Positions 7,701 through 17,779 of a DNA stretch of 60,000 bases are shown here, piece after piece; the stretch's first letter is position 1, and the number at the start of each line of letters is the position of its first letter. The notes under the pieces are model-generated. The model did not search any database. It was not told where the DNA came from and worked only from the letters and a program-made list of their open reading frames with translations. The DNA lies in contig CM060733.1 of the NCBI GenBank assembly GCA_030704615.1, forward strand, positions 23,190,001-23,250,000. Reading direction: 5' to 3'. This DNA comes from Takakia lepidozioides. Its lineage: Eukaryota; Streptophyta; Takakiopsida; Takakiales; Takakiaceae. Position numbers and translations under genes: made by a program.

Positions 7701-10674
7701 CAATTGTGGTACTTGAAGGGCATGCATCTGCAATCTTCTGTCATACTTTCAGATTTGCGAATTTGCGTGGCTTTGAGGGATCTCTGGGGGCTCTGAATGT
7801 GCTGTCCAGCAACATTGCGTTGACGCAAAGTTGTTTCCCATGGTCCTGGTTTCACTTACCTATATCTGGGTATCCCATACTGGCGTTTTATTGCATGTGA
7901 ATGGGGGTGAATGGACAGGAAAATCAGCCTTGCGTCAACGCAATGTTGATGAGACGCAGACTATGTACCTTTTCCTCTGGTTTGGGGCAGTTCAAATCCA
8001 GATCCAATTCTTTCAACTTGAACATAACAATGTTTGGAGTCTATTTCAAATGCTATTTTCAGCTTTCACTATGCCAACAAACAGACTTGCGTTGACGCAA
8101 GGTTGTTTGGCGGTATGGATTGATGGAAATGTCCCTGTGCATCCCCCAACTTCCATGCAATTGTAGGAGACTTTCGATTATCAGATATATTATCAATGTT
8201 TGTTTCAACAGAGGAATTCAGCATTGCGCCAACGCAATGTTGAATATCCATAGCAGTACATAGTCAGATGGTGGTTTTCAGGCATTGTTCCCCATTTCAT
8301 CTATGTGTGAAAACAACATTGCGTTGACGCAATGTTGTATTGCACTTGTCAGTCGTTGTCTCTATCAATACAGCGTAACCACTAGGTGTTTCCCATTTCT
8401 GCTCGAATCAACATTGCGTCAACGCAAGGTTGATTCTGGACAGCAAAAGTTGATTACCAGGTGTTCCCTTCCTTTATTTCAATATCTTCTTCTGAATGTC
8501 TGTTCTTTTCCATTTTCCGATTGACTGACTGTCTGGGTTTTTGGTGTTTGATTCAGGTATATGTATCATATCCTCATACCGGGAAAGTACCTTAGCGATG
8601 ACCCAGACTTCATCTATTCATGGGCTGACCCCTCCAATGAGAAGACAATGTACACGGCTGGTATTGCCAGAGACTGGAGCAGGGCGCACTTCAGAGACTG
8701 TGGGTGGTACCTCGACCTGCCAAAACAGGACACACCATTCGATGAAGTTGTTTTGAGAAACCTGAACGACAATGCCGCAGCGATTGCCCCATTGGCAGAC
8801 AAAGACATTCAGGACAGAATCATTTCTACTCTGGCTGCAAAAGAGCCCGAGAGAACTGCCACTCCAAAACGAAAGGGGAAGACTGTCGGGGATCCTAAGG
8901 GGAAGGGGAAAAGTGCAGCTCCGCAAGGACAGGGACCGTCAGAGGTTCCTGTCAGAGAGCCTTCTCCCGCAAGGAGGGATAGGAGAACATCAAAGTCGAG
9001 GGAGCAGCCTTACGAGGCGAGAGAACATCCCTCCAGGGTTTTGGGCCAGTTCAATCGTAGGGTGCTGAATGAAAGTTTTCTTGCAATGATGGAGTCCAGG
9101 AAGTCCACATTCAAAGGGGTGCCCTCGAAATCATGGGACATGCTTGTTTCGTTCCTCACTCAGGTAAACACTTGTGTCTAAACTGTTGTATGAATAATTG
9201 TGTTTTGGCATCTTGTTGTGGCTTTTCCAGGGGATTGATCTCCTGCTCGATTTGGATTGGGCTTCTTACACTGTCTCCTGTTTTTCCCTGTAGGTGACAA
9301 AAAAACCGGAATGGGTGAATGGAGTTCAGCAGGCATACGCGACTGACCTTGTGGTGCTGGACATTCCTGACGGTTATCCCGTCCCTGATGTGTTCCCTTC
9401 CAATTCGACCCCGACTTGGAACAAATCGGATTCTCGTTATTGGCAGTGGGCTTTCTCGTTCAGCAACAAATTCCTTTCGGACTCGGGGGCTCTTCTTCTC
9501 ATGCAGTCAAAGGACATGTCGGCTCGAAGAACTCTTTTCAGCTACATGAAAGCCTCCGGGTTTCGTGTCATCAAAACTTGGACATGCATCAATACTCTGC
9601 CTCTTACGAAGGGCGAGTTCCCGGGGCAGAAAGTGAGTTGGTTCCTTTCAATTCATGTTTCGTTGTTTTTTCGGTAAATAAAAATGCTGGGTTATGCCTT
9701 CTGTCTCATGCTCTCTTCCTCATTGTTGACAGACACGGGTGTTCGAAGCTTTGTGCCTGGTGAGGCGGAAGGACACTCTTCCTCCTGGTGTTGCTGAGTT
9801 CCAGATGAGGGACCTTGCAGCTCATATTGACCCCACCTGCGAGCCTATGGAGGATGATGTTCTCTTCAATTACGTGGACTCGGGTCGAACTATGAAAAGG
9901 TCGATTGGTGTCCCTTGGAGAGGTGCACGGGAGAAATCTCCAGCTTTCATGCAGACTTTGGTGGAGACATGCAGCCGTCATGGTGGACGAGTGGTCGACT
10001 TGTCTATGGGCACAGGTGGGGCACTTTACATTGTGATTGACATATGGGCAGTAACCTTAGGGAAACCCTGTTTTCATTTCTCGTTCTTCTTGGATTTGCA
10101 GGAGCATGTTTTCATGCTTGCAAGAGCGCCGGAAGGCACTTCTTCGGCATGGAAGCTGATACGGAGCTCTTCTCGAGCGAGCTTCGTCAGCTTGAGTCGG
10201 ACACTACTTCTACCCCATCCAAAGAGGGACTTCTGGAGGAGCCCGAAGCGCCTGACGAGGATCTGGACGTTGACTCCGATTTTGAGTGTGAGTAAGTTCT
10301 TCTGTAGTCGTTCAAAATATGTGGCATTTCCTTGTGTCGTTCCCGTTCGAAAAAATTGCGTAACATTGTCTATATCTGGATGTTAACATCTGCCACCATT
10401 TCTCTTGTTCCTTTCCAGAGTTCTGCACCAGTCATTGAATCAGCAGACACCTTTCGGATTCCAAGGATACTACATGTCCCCGAGTCCCCCTAGATCCAAC
10501 CGCTTGCCGGTTTACGCGGAAGCTTGCGCACGGGTGTTATCCGAACAAACACTGTATTCGCATCTCCATAAAGGTCGTGGAAAAAAAAAACGTCATGTAT
10601 GTGCTGCTGTATTCATAGATGATATTGCTATTAACTCTGGCAGTGGTTCCTCTGAAACCTCCAATATTTCTTGA
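4735..10674 (+). CDS. ParB-like domain fused to beta-class amino DNA methyltransferase (copy A)
   Basis: Ten exons were assembled by eye: 4735-5184, 5942-6540, 6615-6804, 6923-7366, 7461-7684, 8557-9163, 9294-9632, 9733-10015, 10102-10291 and 10419-10674. All have GT-AG borders and the sum is exactly 1,194 codons. Order: basic/acidic low-complexity N-terminus; ParB/Srx-like domain with FFVWDGNHRLLAW (DGNHR at 301-305); an alpha-helical middle; a basic linker (about 770-830); then the methyltransferase. The methyltransferase has the beta-class order: motif IV as LVVLDIPDG (861-864, DIPD instead of D/S-PPY), the usual LSDSGALLLM strand, motif X near REKSPAF (1018-1023), motif I VVDLSMGTGG (1038-1047) and GMEAD (motif III). 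It should transfer methyl from SAM to an exocyclic amino group of adenine or cytosine, if the odd motif IV is active. The start is uncertain: 4735 is GTG, the first ATG is 4819, and the paralogue at 46,968 starts further upstream. AATAAA lies at 10,695. Confidence 0.85.
5239..5470 (+). repeat. Tandem duplication carrying palindromes inside intron 1
   Basis: A segment of about 118 bp starting GTTTCATGCTAAGCATTGAGG is present twice (from about 5239 and 5357). Each copy contains one full palindrome and the flank GAAGTCGACCTC, followed by a diverged TTTGCTGGGC...CAGT tail. This shows that palindromes in this intron have multiplied partly by local tandem duplication. Confidence 0.8.
5264..5893 (+). 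repeat. Six dispersed 24-bp palindromes in intron 1 of the methyltransferase gene
   Basis: Each palindrome has an 11-nt arm CAACCTTGCGT, a 2-nt centre and the complementary arm ACGCAAGGTTG. Copies lie at 5264-5287, 5382-5405, 5584-5607, 5671-5694 (one arm mutated), 5789-5806 (degenerate) and 5870-5893 (one mismatch). Spacing is irregular (about 80-200 bp). Flanks differ except for the first two, and often extend the symmetry with AAT/ATT. None lies in an exon of this gene. They can form hairpins in RNA or cruciforms in DNA, or act as dyad protein-binding sites. Confidence 0.9.
7810..8432 (+). repeat. Six dispersed 24-bp palindromes in intron 5 of the methyltransferase gene
   Basis: The same palindrome family appears at 7810-7833, 7925-7948, 8082-8105, 8219-8242, 8314-8337 and 8409-8432. 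Several have compensating changes (CAACATT paired with AATGTTG), which keep the dyad while the arm sequence drifts. The host intron (7685-8556) sits at the same position and phase as the copy B intron that holds nine tandem hairpin units of unrelated sequence. Confidence 0.9.
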
Positions 10675-10694
10675 CGGTTCAAGTACTGAGGCTG

Positions 10695-10700
10695 AATAAA
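10695..10700 (+). terminator. Candidate polyadenylation signal
   Basis: AATAAA occurs 21 bp after the stop codon of the copy A methyltransferase gene. It is the nearest canonical signal and fits a 3' end soon after, though no cleavage site can be shown. Confidence 0.5.
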
Positions 10701-10810
10701 TTGTGTTTTGGCTTTGCTTCCATCCCATACTGTTTTTCAAGTTCTCTGCGCGTTCCCGTAAGTACAGTTAGGGATTGCCTACGGTATTTCTTCGGAGTGC
10801 GGAATTGAAA

Positions 10811-11033
10811 AATGTTTGTGTGTTGGAGTGAATGTACTGCTTTGCCAAAAAAACATTTTTTCTTTTCAGATTCAGTTCTGTAGTGGGCGATCTCCTCATT
10901 CCAAAGTCAGGATCTCCCACAAATGTTTGTGTGTTGGAGTGAATGTACTGCTTTGCCAAAAAAACATTTTTTCTTTTCAGATTCAGTTCTGTAGTGGGCG
11001 ATCTCCTCATTCCAAAGTCAGGATCTCCCACAA
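10811..11033 (+). repeat. Perfect tandem duplication, two 111-bp units
   Basis: The unit beginning AATGTTTGTGTGTTGGAGTG at 10,811 is repeated essentially without change at 10,922. The near-identity indicates a recent duplication. It lies between the methyltransferase 3' end and the element end. Confidence 0.9.
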
Positions 11034-11114
11034 AATTCAACCGCAAACCTGCCATTGTTCTCGGCCACAAGGAATATTCATGTGGGGCAGTAAAGAGGGA
11101 TAGAAAATTAGGAC

Positions 11115-11290
11115 ATAGGGGGGGGGGGGAAGCACGGACATAGGTAAAAGGGGGGGGGGGGAGCACGGTAATAGGGGTGAGAGCACGGAACCGCGGTAAT
11201 AGGGGGGGGGGGGGGGAGCACGGAATTAGGGCCTGAACACGTGGATGCTTGCTGATGTGGCGTGAGCCTAGCCAGGCTCACAGGCTCACA
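11115..11290 (+). repeat. Poly-G tracts with repeated GCACGG motifs; probable right end of copy A
   Basis: Three runs of ten or more G (near 11,119, 11,150 and 11,203) are each followed by AGCACGG. Phrases such as CGCGGTAATAGGG and CACGGAATTAGGGCC occur here. Similar CACGGAAATAGGG phrases lie just beyond the methyltransferase 3' end of copy B (40,285-40,320), and CGCGGTAATAGGG lies near the copy C end (54,455-54,470). Next come GCTGATGTGGCGTGAGCCT (11,251) and tandem GGCTCACA words up to about 11,310, where PPR sequence begins. I read this as the element terminus, with G-quadruplex potential. Confidence 0.5.
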
Positions 11291-11309
11291 GGCTCACAGG
11301 CCAGGCTCA

Positions 11310-13345
11310 CGCGCAAGCATTCCCCGCTCCTTTCTAACCCCTTTGACCTTGATCATTCTTCTCACCTTTGCAATATCATCCCACCTGCTAGCTGCGGCAT
11401 AGATGTTTCTGGGATGCAACTTGTCATCTACAATGAAGGTGTGCACCCTGTTGCCAACCGCAATGCAGCAGTGACCTGGCTCCTGGCTGCTTTCTAACCC
11501 CTCTGACCTTGATCATTCTTCTCACCTTTGCAGTATCATCCCACCTGCCAGCTGCGGCATAGATGTTTGATAGCAACACATAAGTCGTGCCATCCTGTTC
11601 ATCCCACTAGAGGATAGATGTTGCCGCACGTTCAGCCATCTCCACATTGCCATGGATTCTGCAGGCACCAAGCAGGGCCTTCCACACCACAACATCTGGA
11701 TTTCAATAGGCCAGTGTGGTTGCATGCAGAGAGAACACATATAAAGGTGATACTGTCCGGCTTCAAGCCTTTCTTTTGCATTCCTTCAAATAGTTGCAGG
11801 ACTTCTCTATGACAACCATGCTGGGCATATCCTGTGATCATCGCATTCCACGACGCCACATTTCATTCAGCCATATTGTCAAATACTCACTTTGCATCCT
11901 CACTGCACCCACATTTCACATACATGTCCACCAGGGCAACGTCCAGAATGACATTTGGTACAGTTCCAGCTTTGATGATGTCACCATGGCGCACCTCTTT
12001 GCTGGAACGCCATGCTCTGCCAGGCTTGCAAATGCACACAAACATGATGTGGTCGGGCTTCACCCCTTCCCCTAGGCCTCCATCCCGCGCTCCTGCTCTG
12101 CATATCCTGCAAGCATGGCATTCCATGACACCAAATCTCATTCAGCCATATTGTTGAACACTCCCTCCACATCCTCAATGCTCCCACATTTGGCATACAT
12201 GTCTACGAGGGTATTGTTCAGAATCACATCTGGTACAATTCCAGCTATGGCGATGCAACCATGCACCTCTTTGCCCTTTTCCAGGGCTGCCAGGCTTGCA
12301 CACGCAGTGCAAACGCACACAAACGTGATGTGGTCGGGCTTCACCCCTTCACACATCATTCCAAGGCCTCCATCCCACGCCCCTGTTGTGCATACCCTGC
12401 AAGCATTGAGTTCCATGACACCACATCTCGTTCAGCCATAGTCTTGAAAACTCCCTTCGCATCCTTAATGCACCCACATTTGGCATACATGTCCACCAGG
12501 GCAGTGTTCAGGATGACATCTGGTACAATTCCAGCTTTGACGATGTCGCCATGGACCTCTTTCCCCTTTTCCAGAGCTGCCAGGCTTGCACACACACTGC
12601 AAACACAAACAAATGTGATGTGGTTGGGCTTAACCCCTTCGCACATCATTTGCTTATAGGTCTGCAAAGCCTCCATCCCGCACCCTTGCTGTGCATATCA
12701 TGCAATCATCGCACTCCACAACACCACATCTCGTTCAACCATACTGTCAAACACTACCTTGGCATCCTTAATGCACCCACATTTGACATACATGTCCACC
12801 AGGGCAGTGTTCAGCATGACACTGGGTACAATTCCAGATTTGACGATGCAACCATGGACCTCTTTGCACTTTTCCACGCTGCCAGGCTTGCACGTGCACT
12901 GCAAACGCACACAAACATGATGTGGTCGAGCTTCACCCCTTCCCCCATCATTTGCTGATAGGTCTCCAAAGCCCCATCCCGCGCCCCTGCTGTGCACACC
13001 CGCAAGCATCGCGTTCCACGACACCACATCTCGTTCAGCCATAGGTTGAACACTCCCTTGGCATCCTCAATGCTCCCACATTTGGCATACATGTCCACCA
13101 GAGCAGTGTTCAAGATGACATCTGGTACAATTGATGATGTCACCATGGATCTCTTTGCCAGGGCTGCCAGACGCACTGCAAACGCACACAAACGTTATGT
13201 GGGCAGTTTCACCCCTTCCCCCATCATTTGCTCATAGGTCTCCAAAGCCTCCATCCCACATCCCTGCTGTGCATACCCTGCAAACATCACAATCCACGAC
13301 ACCACATCTCATTCAGCCATAGTGTTCAGAATTACATGTTATCTG
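11310..13345 (-). pseudogene. PPR array 1: tandem decayed PLS-type pentatricopeptide repeats with E domain
   Basis: Reading leftward from 13,340, about five units of roughly 100 codons recur, each a P-L-S triplet with blocks like ALVDMYAKCG, MAERDVVSWNAM, EGVKPDHITFVCV and LEKGKEVHG. Frameshifts and small deletions break the frame between units (pieces at 12,811-13,191, 12,698-13,042, 12,356-12,676, 12,138-12,416 and 11,887-12,141). The left end, 11,340-11,860, encodes a PPR E-domain with its 3' part duplicated (11,330-11,405 and 11,492-11,566). Such proteins normally act in organelle RNA editing or splicing. No continuous frame exists, so this is a relic. Confidence 0.85.
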
Positions 13346-13364
13346 ACAGGCATCATTTTTGCCT

Positions 13365-13440
13365 CGGGTGTCCCACCCTTGACTGGGGTCAGAAAAGTAT
13401 TCATTCCATAGCTTCTCATCATCTCTGTTACCTCTATTAG
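13365..13440 (-). pseudogene. Fragment resembling the OSB-protein PDF motif
   Basis: The minus strand reads EKLWNEYFSDPSQGWDTRGK. This resembles the W-[QN]-E-[FY]-F-x-[DN]-P-x-x-WWDNR-x-x-K signature of the PDF motif in plant organellar single-stranded DNA-binding (OSB) proteins. It sits at the upstream edge of PPR array 1. Better copies occur at 51,650-51,735, and a worse one at 18,255-18,315. Confidence 0.45.
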
Positions 13441-13600
13441 GATACTTTCATGTTGTCAGTTGGGAGTATCATGTCAAAGTCACTCCAAACTATCAAAGAT
13501 TCACTCAACCAGTTAACTTGCAGAATTCAATATGGATATTTAGGGCCAATTCTGATAAGAGGGAAAAACAGGGTGAAATGTGTTGAAGAAGGTGCCTTTA

Positions 13601-14020
13601 TTATACGCTTGATTTTATCAATTGTGCCGCTGTTGCTGCGGCTTCCACATGACCATCTACCCATGCAGGTTTCTTGTAGGTAATCATAGGTAATCCGGAA
13701 AACGGCTCCTGGCAAATCACCTTCATCTTCCCAGACAATCTTCTCAGCTCAGCATGGATTTCCTTAATTATTCTGGGATGCAACTTGTCATCTACAACAA
13801 ATGTGTGCACCCTGTTGCAAACCTCAATGCAGCAGCAACCTGGCTCCTTTTCAACCCCTCTGACCTTCATCATTCTTCTCACCTTTACAGTATTAACCCA
13901 CCTGCCAGCTACAGCATAGATGTTTGATAGCAACATAAGTCGCGACATCCTATTCATTCCACTTGAGGATAGATGTTGACAGTTCATGGCTTGATATGGA
14001 ATCTGCAATGTTTTTACACG
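13601..14020 (-). pseudogene. PPR E/E+ and DYW-start fragment
   Basis: This ORF carries LLSNIYAVAGRW, then KVRRMMKVRGVEKEPG (the PG box) and VHTFVVDDKLHP with EIHAELRRLSGKMK, which mark the E+ region and the beginning of a DYW domain. The frame stops before the HxE/CxxC zinc core, so deaminase function is absent. The following 13,450-13,680 matches 28,365-28,540, so the two arrays share a common 3' end. Confidence 0.8.
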
Positions 14021-14117
14021 GCCTCATGTGCATATGCTTCGGCGATTTTCGCTATCATCTTGCCCATGGTTACCATTCCAGACTGAGGAGGTGATTTGAC
14101 GGATGGATGCGGCTACC

Positions 14118-14880
14118 TCAACATGAATAATTATAAAATTGAACGACACCATATCCCAAATGTAAACTAATGTCGTCTTTAGGCCCCTCAAAAGGCTTCT
14201 TCTCCTCCTCGTTGTGAATTTCTCCTGCACTGTTGGTGCTATCCCTCCACACCAGCCATGATTCAACCACACCTAGCGCACAAAGACAGACGCGCACAGA
14301 GACATGCAAACACAAACGAAGCGAGCGAGAAAGAAGTGGCAGCGCGCGCGTGTGAGTGACAAGTTCGGGCATTTCAGGCAGGTCCAAAAACGTTGGAACA
14401 ATGCCTCTCACATCGCTCTTGCATCCTGGCAACCCTCTCAACGACTGCAACTTGGGAATGACACTAATGATTTCCTGGACATCGGGGTCTATCAATATAG
14501 GAGAGTTCGTAGGAAGAGGGACCTCCGTGACTTCGTCTTCCGAACTGTCCGAGAGCTCGACAAATGTCGTGGAGGTAGTTTCTTCTATCTTGATGGGGAC
14601 AGATTTTGGCGCCTGCGCCACCGAAGCTGCTGTTCTGGGCGTGAGTATAGTGTCCGATGAAAGGCGTCTCTGATCTCCATGAACGCGGTATTTGGCGGGT
14701 GGAACTCCCCACTCTCTTCGACCATCCCGTTTATGCGGCTTCTGAACCTGCGTTCCCTCGACCTTCCCACTACTGTCGTACACCTCTCTGACCACATGGA
14801 CGATCCCTGGCTCAATGCGGAATGTTATGCAAATCAAATCCTCCTTAACAATGGCCAGGCCATTTATATAAATTCATGAA
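14118..14880 (-). pseudogene. Transposon ORF1 remnant (copy D)
   Basis: From 14,837 leftward the frame reads REVYDSSGKVEGTQVQKP, WGVPPAKYRV, FVELSDSSEDEV and IISVIPKLQSLRGLPGCKSD, which are the same blocks in the same order as the copy A ORF1 at 3300-4073. The conserved C-terminal block is lost after SDVRGI. A later ESWLVWRDSTNSAG resembles the copy A ORF1 end. No transposase or methyltransferase follows within several kilobases, so this is a solo fragment of the same transposon family. Confidence 0.7.
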
Positions 14881-15807
14881 GACCTTAGGTACCTTCATCG
14901 GCAATTTCTATTGGCGGGCAGTCCGGGCAGACTCGACAGAATTTGATGACGAAACGTGGCGATGATGATGTGGCGACGAAAACGTGGCAATTTGGCACCC
15001 TATTCCTGCTCTACGCTAAACTAGCTTCCGATAGAATTTTAATTGAATTGGACACTTGGCAAATATGGTACCAAAGCAGACTGCACACAGTGATCATCAC
15101 TTTAAATTTCAGCCCAATAAAATGTTATCTTGTTATTCTTGTAATTAATTATTAACACTGACGTCTGTCTGTAACTCTCTGACAGACAAAATTAATATTG
15201 TCAACACACAATTAGCAATGTTGTCTACAAAGTGACCATCTAATGCATATGGGTAATATCTTGTTGGTCATGTAATTAATTAACACTTAAGGTTGAACCC
15301 TAAATCATTAATCCTTAACACTTAAGGTTAGACCCTAAACCCTAAATACTTAAATCTAAATTTTGATTCGTGATATGTTCTTGATAGACTTGAATGTTGT
15401 CAACACAGTATATCACCTCTAGAAAATTTGCTATTAAACCTGCACATTGTGACCGACTAAATTTGTTCGTCTCTCTTGTCTCTCCTATTTTCTTCTCCCA
15501 CTAGGCTATGGTGGACGAGCTAATCCCGAGCTGTTGCGCAGCATTGAGGCCAGATGACTTTCTTTTGAATTGCATCAGCACCAACATGTGGTAGAACATG
15601 GTTGTGACAATAGTAGGCTATTGTGAACAAGAGGAAAGCAAGACTGATGTGATTTGTTTTAGCTTTGTTCTATCTAACTGTACATCCATCATTCATGCTT
15701 CATCAAATTTACACTATTTTAACTAATTCTGGACTTTTGTTTGGTCCAGAAATAATATGAGAAATATGAATAAATATAATTTATTATAAAAATAAAGAGA
15801 GAGAGAG

Positions 15808-15846
<39 letters not shown>

Positions 15847-17770
15847 TATTAGGCTATTTTATGTACACTATAACTATGAACAATAATCCTCCAAACATTT
15901 TTTGGAGAAAATATAAGTATGTATTGTGGTTTTAGAACAACATCCACTGCCAAGTTGACGTTCACGAAAAAAAGGGAGGATGCAATGAATAAAACCATGA
16001 TTTGAGGTCAGATATGCAACAGTTTTTGCACAAAATAGTTACCATATTCAATGACATACAAAATCAAACATAGAACAATCATGGCATGTGATGAAGAAGA
16101 TGACATGAAAGAATGAGTCTGCGAATACATTGATGATAAACATTCATATTTTATTAGAGATTGCAACTTTGGCGTTGTAGTCAGACAAAATGTAACGTCA
16201 ACTGTACATCCGTTCACATTAGACTTAATGCCATCGGCTCGAAGCCATACATCGGCTTACACTAACCCATTAATATTATAGAGCCTCCTCCCAAACGGCT
16301 CGCAGTCAAGGCATGTGTTCGAAGACGCCTCCAGTTACCACAACCACTTGCAAACGGTCTCCGCACTGGAGGAAACGGAAATACTTTGAGAAAACTCAAA
16401 CCTAGTAACATTATCATCCGGAATGTTACTTGGAACTCTACTTGATGATCTTGATGCCCTTAAAGCCTACCGGAAGCCCGTCATTCTTGCCAATCACGAA
16501 GCTGCTCTTCTTCTTTTCGAATTCGCTCCTTAAATGTGACTCGGCAGACAACAAACAGTGGCATAAGCACATACCAAGGTAATCAGGTTTCTTTTGTTGT
16601 GGGATCCAATCACGAGGATCAATATATCTTCGATGGATCAAAGCACACTAATAGGACCCAAAAAAAATGTCACAATTTATTTTTCAGCGCATATGGCGCA
16701 TTTGATCCAAATCTATGATATCGAGTTCAGAATAAACCACACAAATCTTATATCATTGGAAAGCCCTTCAAGTGCTTGTTATGCCCATATAAAATTCTTT
16801 TTGATTTGACAAGTTTAAGGGGTCCTAAAGTAGTCTTGAATAGCACAAGGTCCAGATGTCTCAAATTGTTGTAGTCCTTAAGGACTCAATTTTCTCACCA
16901 TAGCATGTGAGGGTCATCTCAGGATTTTTCATGTGCTTATGTAAGGTGTGGAAATATGCAAAAATGATAATAGACCTGGAAAACCAGAAAAGCCCATTCT
17001 CATAGGAATTTTCTCTTATGCGGTATGCATAAGTTAGGGGCATCTAACTTTTACTACTAATAAACCTAAAAATTTGAGCATAGTTCTTCACCAAAAGTAT
17101 TTAGCTGCTGAAAAGAGAGGAGGACATGTCCTTGAAATGGCTACGAGATCCTTTGATTTGGAATTAGAGGCCCAAATGAGTTCTTACAAATGAGGTATCC
17201 TTCATTGGAATTTTTTCTAAAATAGTCAATATATGAGATAATTTTTAAATAATTACATGAGCATCTGCAACATTGAAGTAGGCATCAAACAAACCAAACC
17301 CGGCCTAGAAGTGATCGGGGGAAAAAGAATGGTGACAAACGGAAGTCGAGGTAGTACTGTAAGCTCAAAAATGGAAAGGTACGAGACAATGTGAAACCGG
17401 ATTAAAAACGTTTGACATAAATGAAACGATTGGATGTGTTTAGTTTAGGGTCCCGTAATACGAAAACGGCGTTGGTGGCGCGATAGTTTCTTCTAACATT
17501 GCGGGGAGTGCGTACGAGGAGGAGGAGAGACGAAGTGATTGATGGTGGCATTCTTGAAAACATTCTTGATCATGGCTGTCTGCGCAGTTTAAGGTCTCAG
17601 GAAGAAGCACGGACATGGCTCATGGTTTTTGAGCGCCGTGGTGATCGTAAGGGTGGTTCCTCATTATCTTGACATGCATGAGCAGTAGAAATTGAGGTGA
17701 GCTTGATGTTGGCCTTTGTGCGGCAGTCAGATGCGAATGGATTAGTGGGCCCAATTTGAGCAACTCTTTC
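14880..17770. other. Gene-poor AT-rich stretch
   Basis: No convincing gene is visible. Short telomere-like words (CCCTAAACCCTAAA) occur at 15,300-15,350. A GA/TA microsatellite is at 15,797-15,843. A segment of about 35 bp at 15,710-15,745 (TTTTAACTAATTCTGGACTTTTG type) recurs inverted at 34,805-34,843, suggesting ends of a dispersed repeat. A possible terminal exon ending GFKGIKIIK lies at 16,438-16,600 on the minus strand, but it matches no family I can name. Confidence 0.5.
15797..15843. repeat. (GA)n(TA)n microsatellite
   Basis: A GA run passes directly into a TA run of about 15 repeats. It is a simple sequence repeat with no sign of function. Confidence 0.95.
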
Positions 17771-17779
17771 TGCTTGCTG

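Noticed and set aside
5264-8432. CRISPR-like array interpretation of the palindromes
   Set aside because: Spacing is irregular, the setting is intronic in a eukaryotic gene, no cas genes are present, and the intervening sequence is ordinary intron DNA.
4735-10674. The rightward gene as a recent bacterial contaminant
   Set aside because: Nine GT-AG introns with shared phases in a diverged paralogue, and linkage to a eukaryotic MULE-like transposase, show that it is resident nuclear DNA.
16438-16641. A minus-strand exon ending GFKGIKIIK
   Set aside because: It looks protein-like, but no family, partner exon or clear splice could be assigned, so it is only mentioned in the gap entry.
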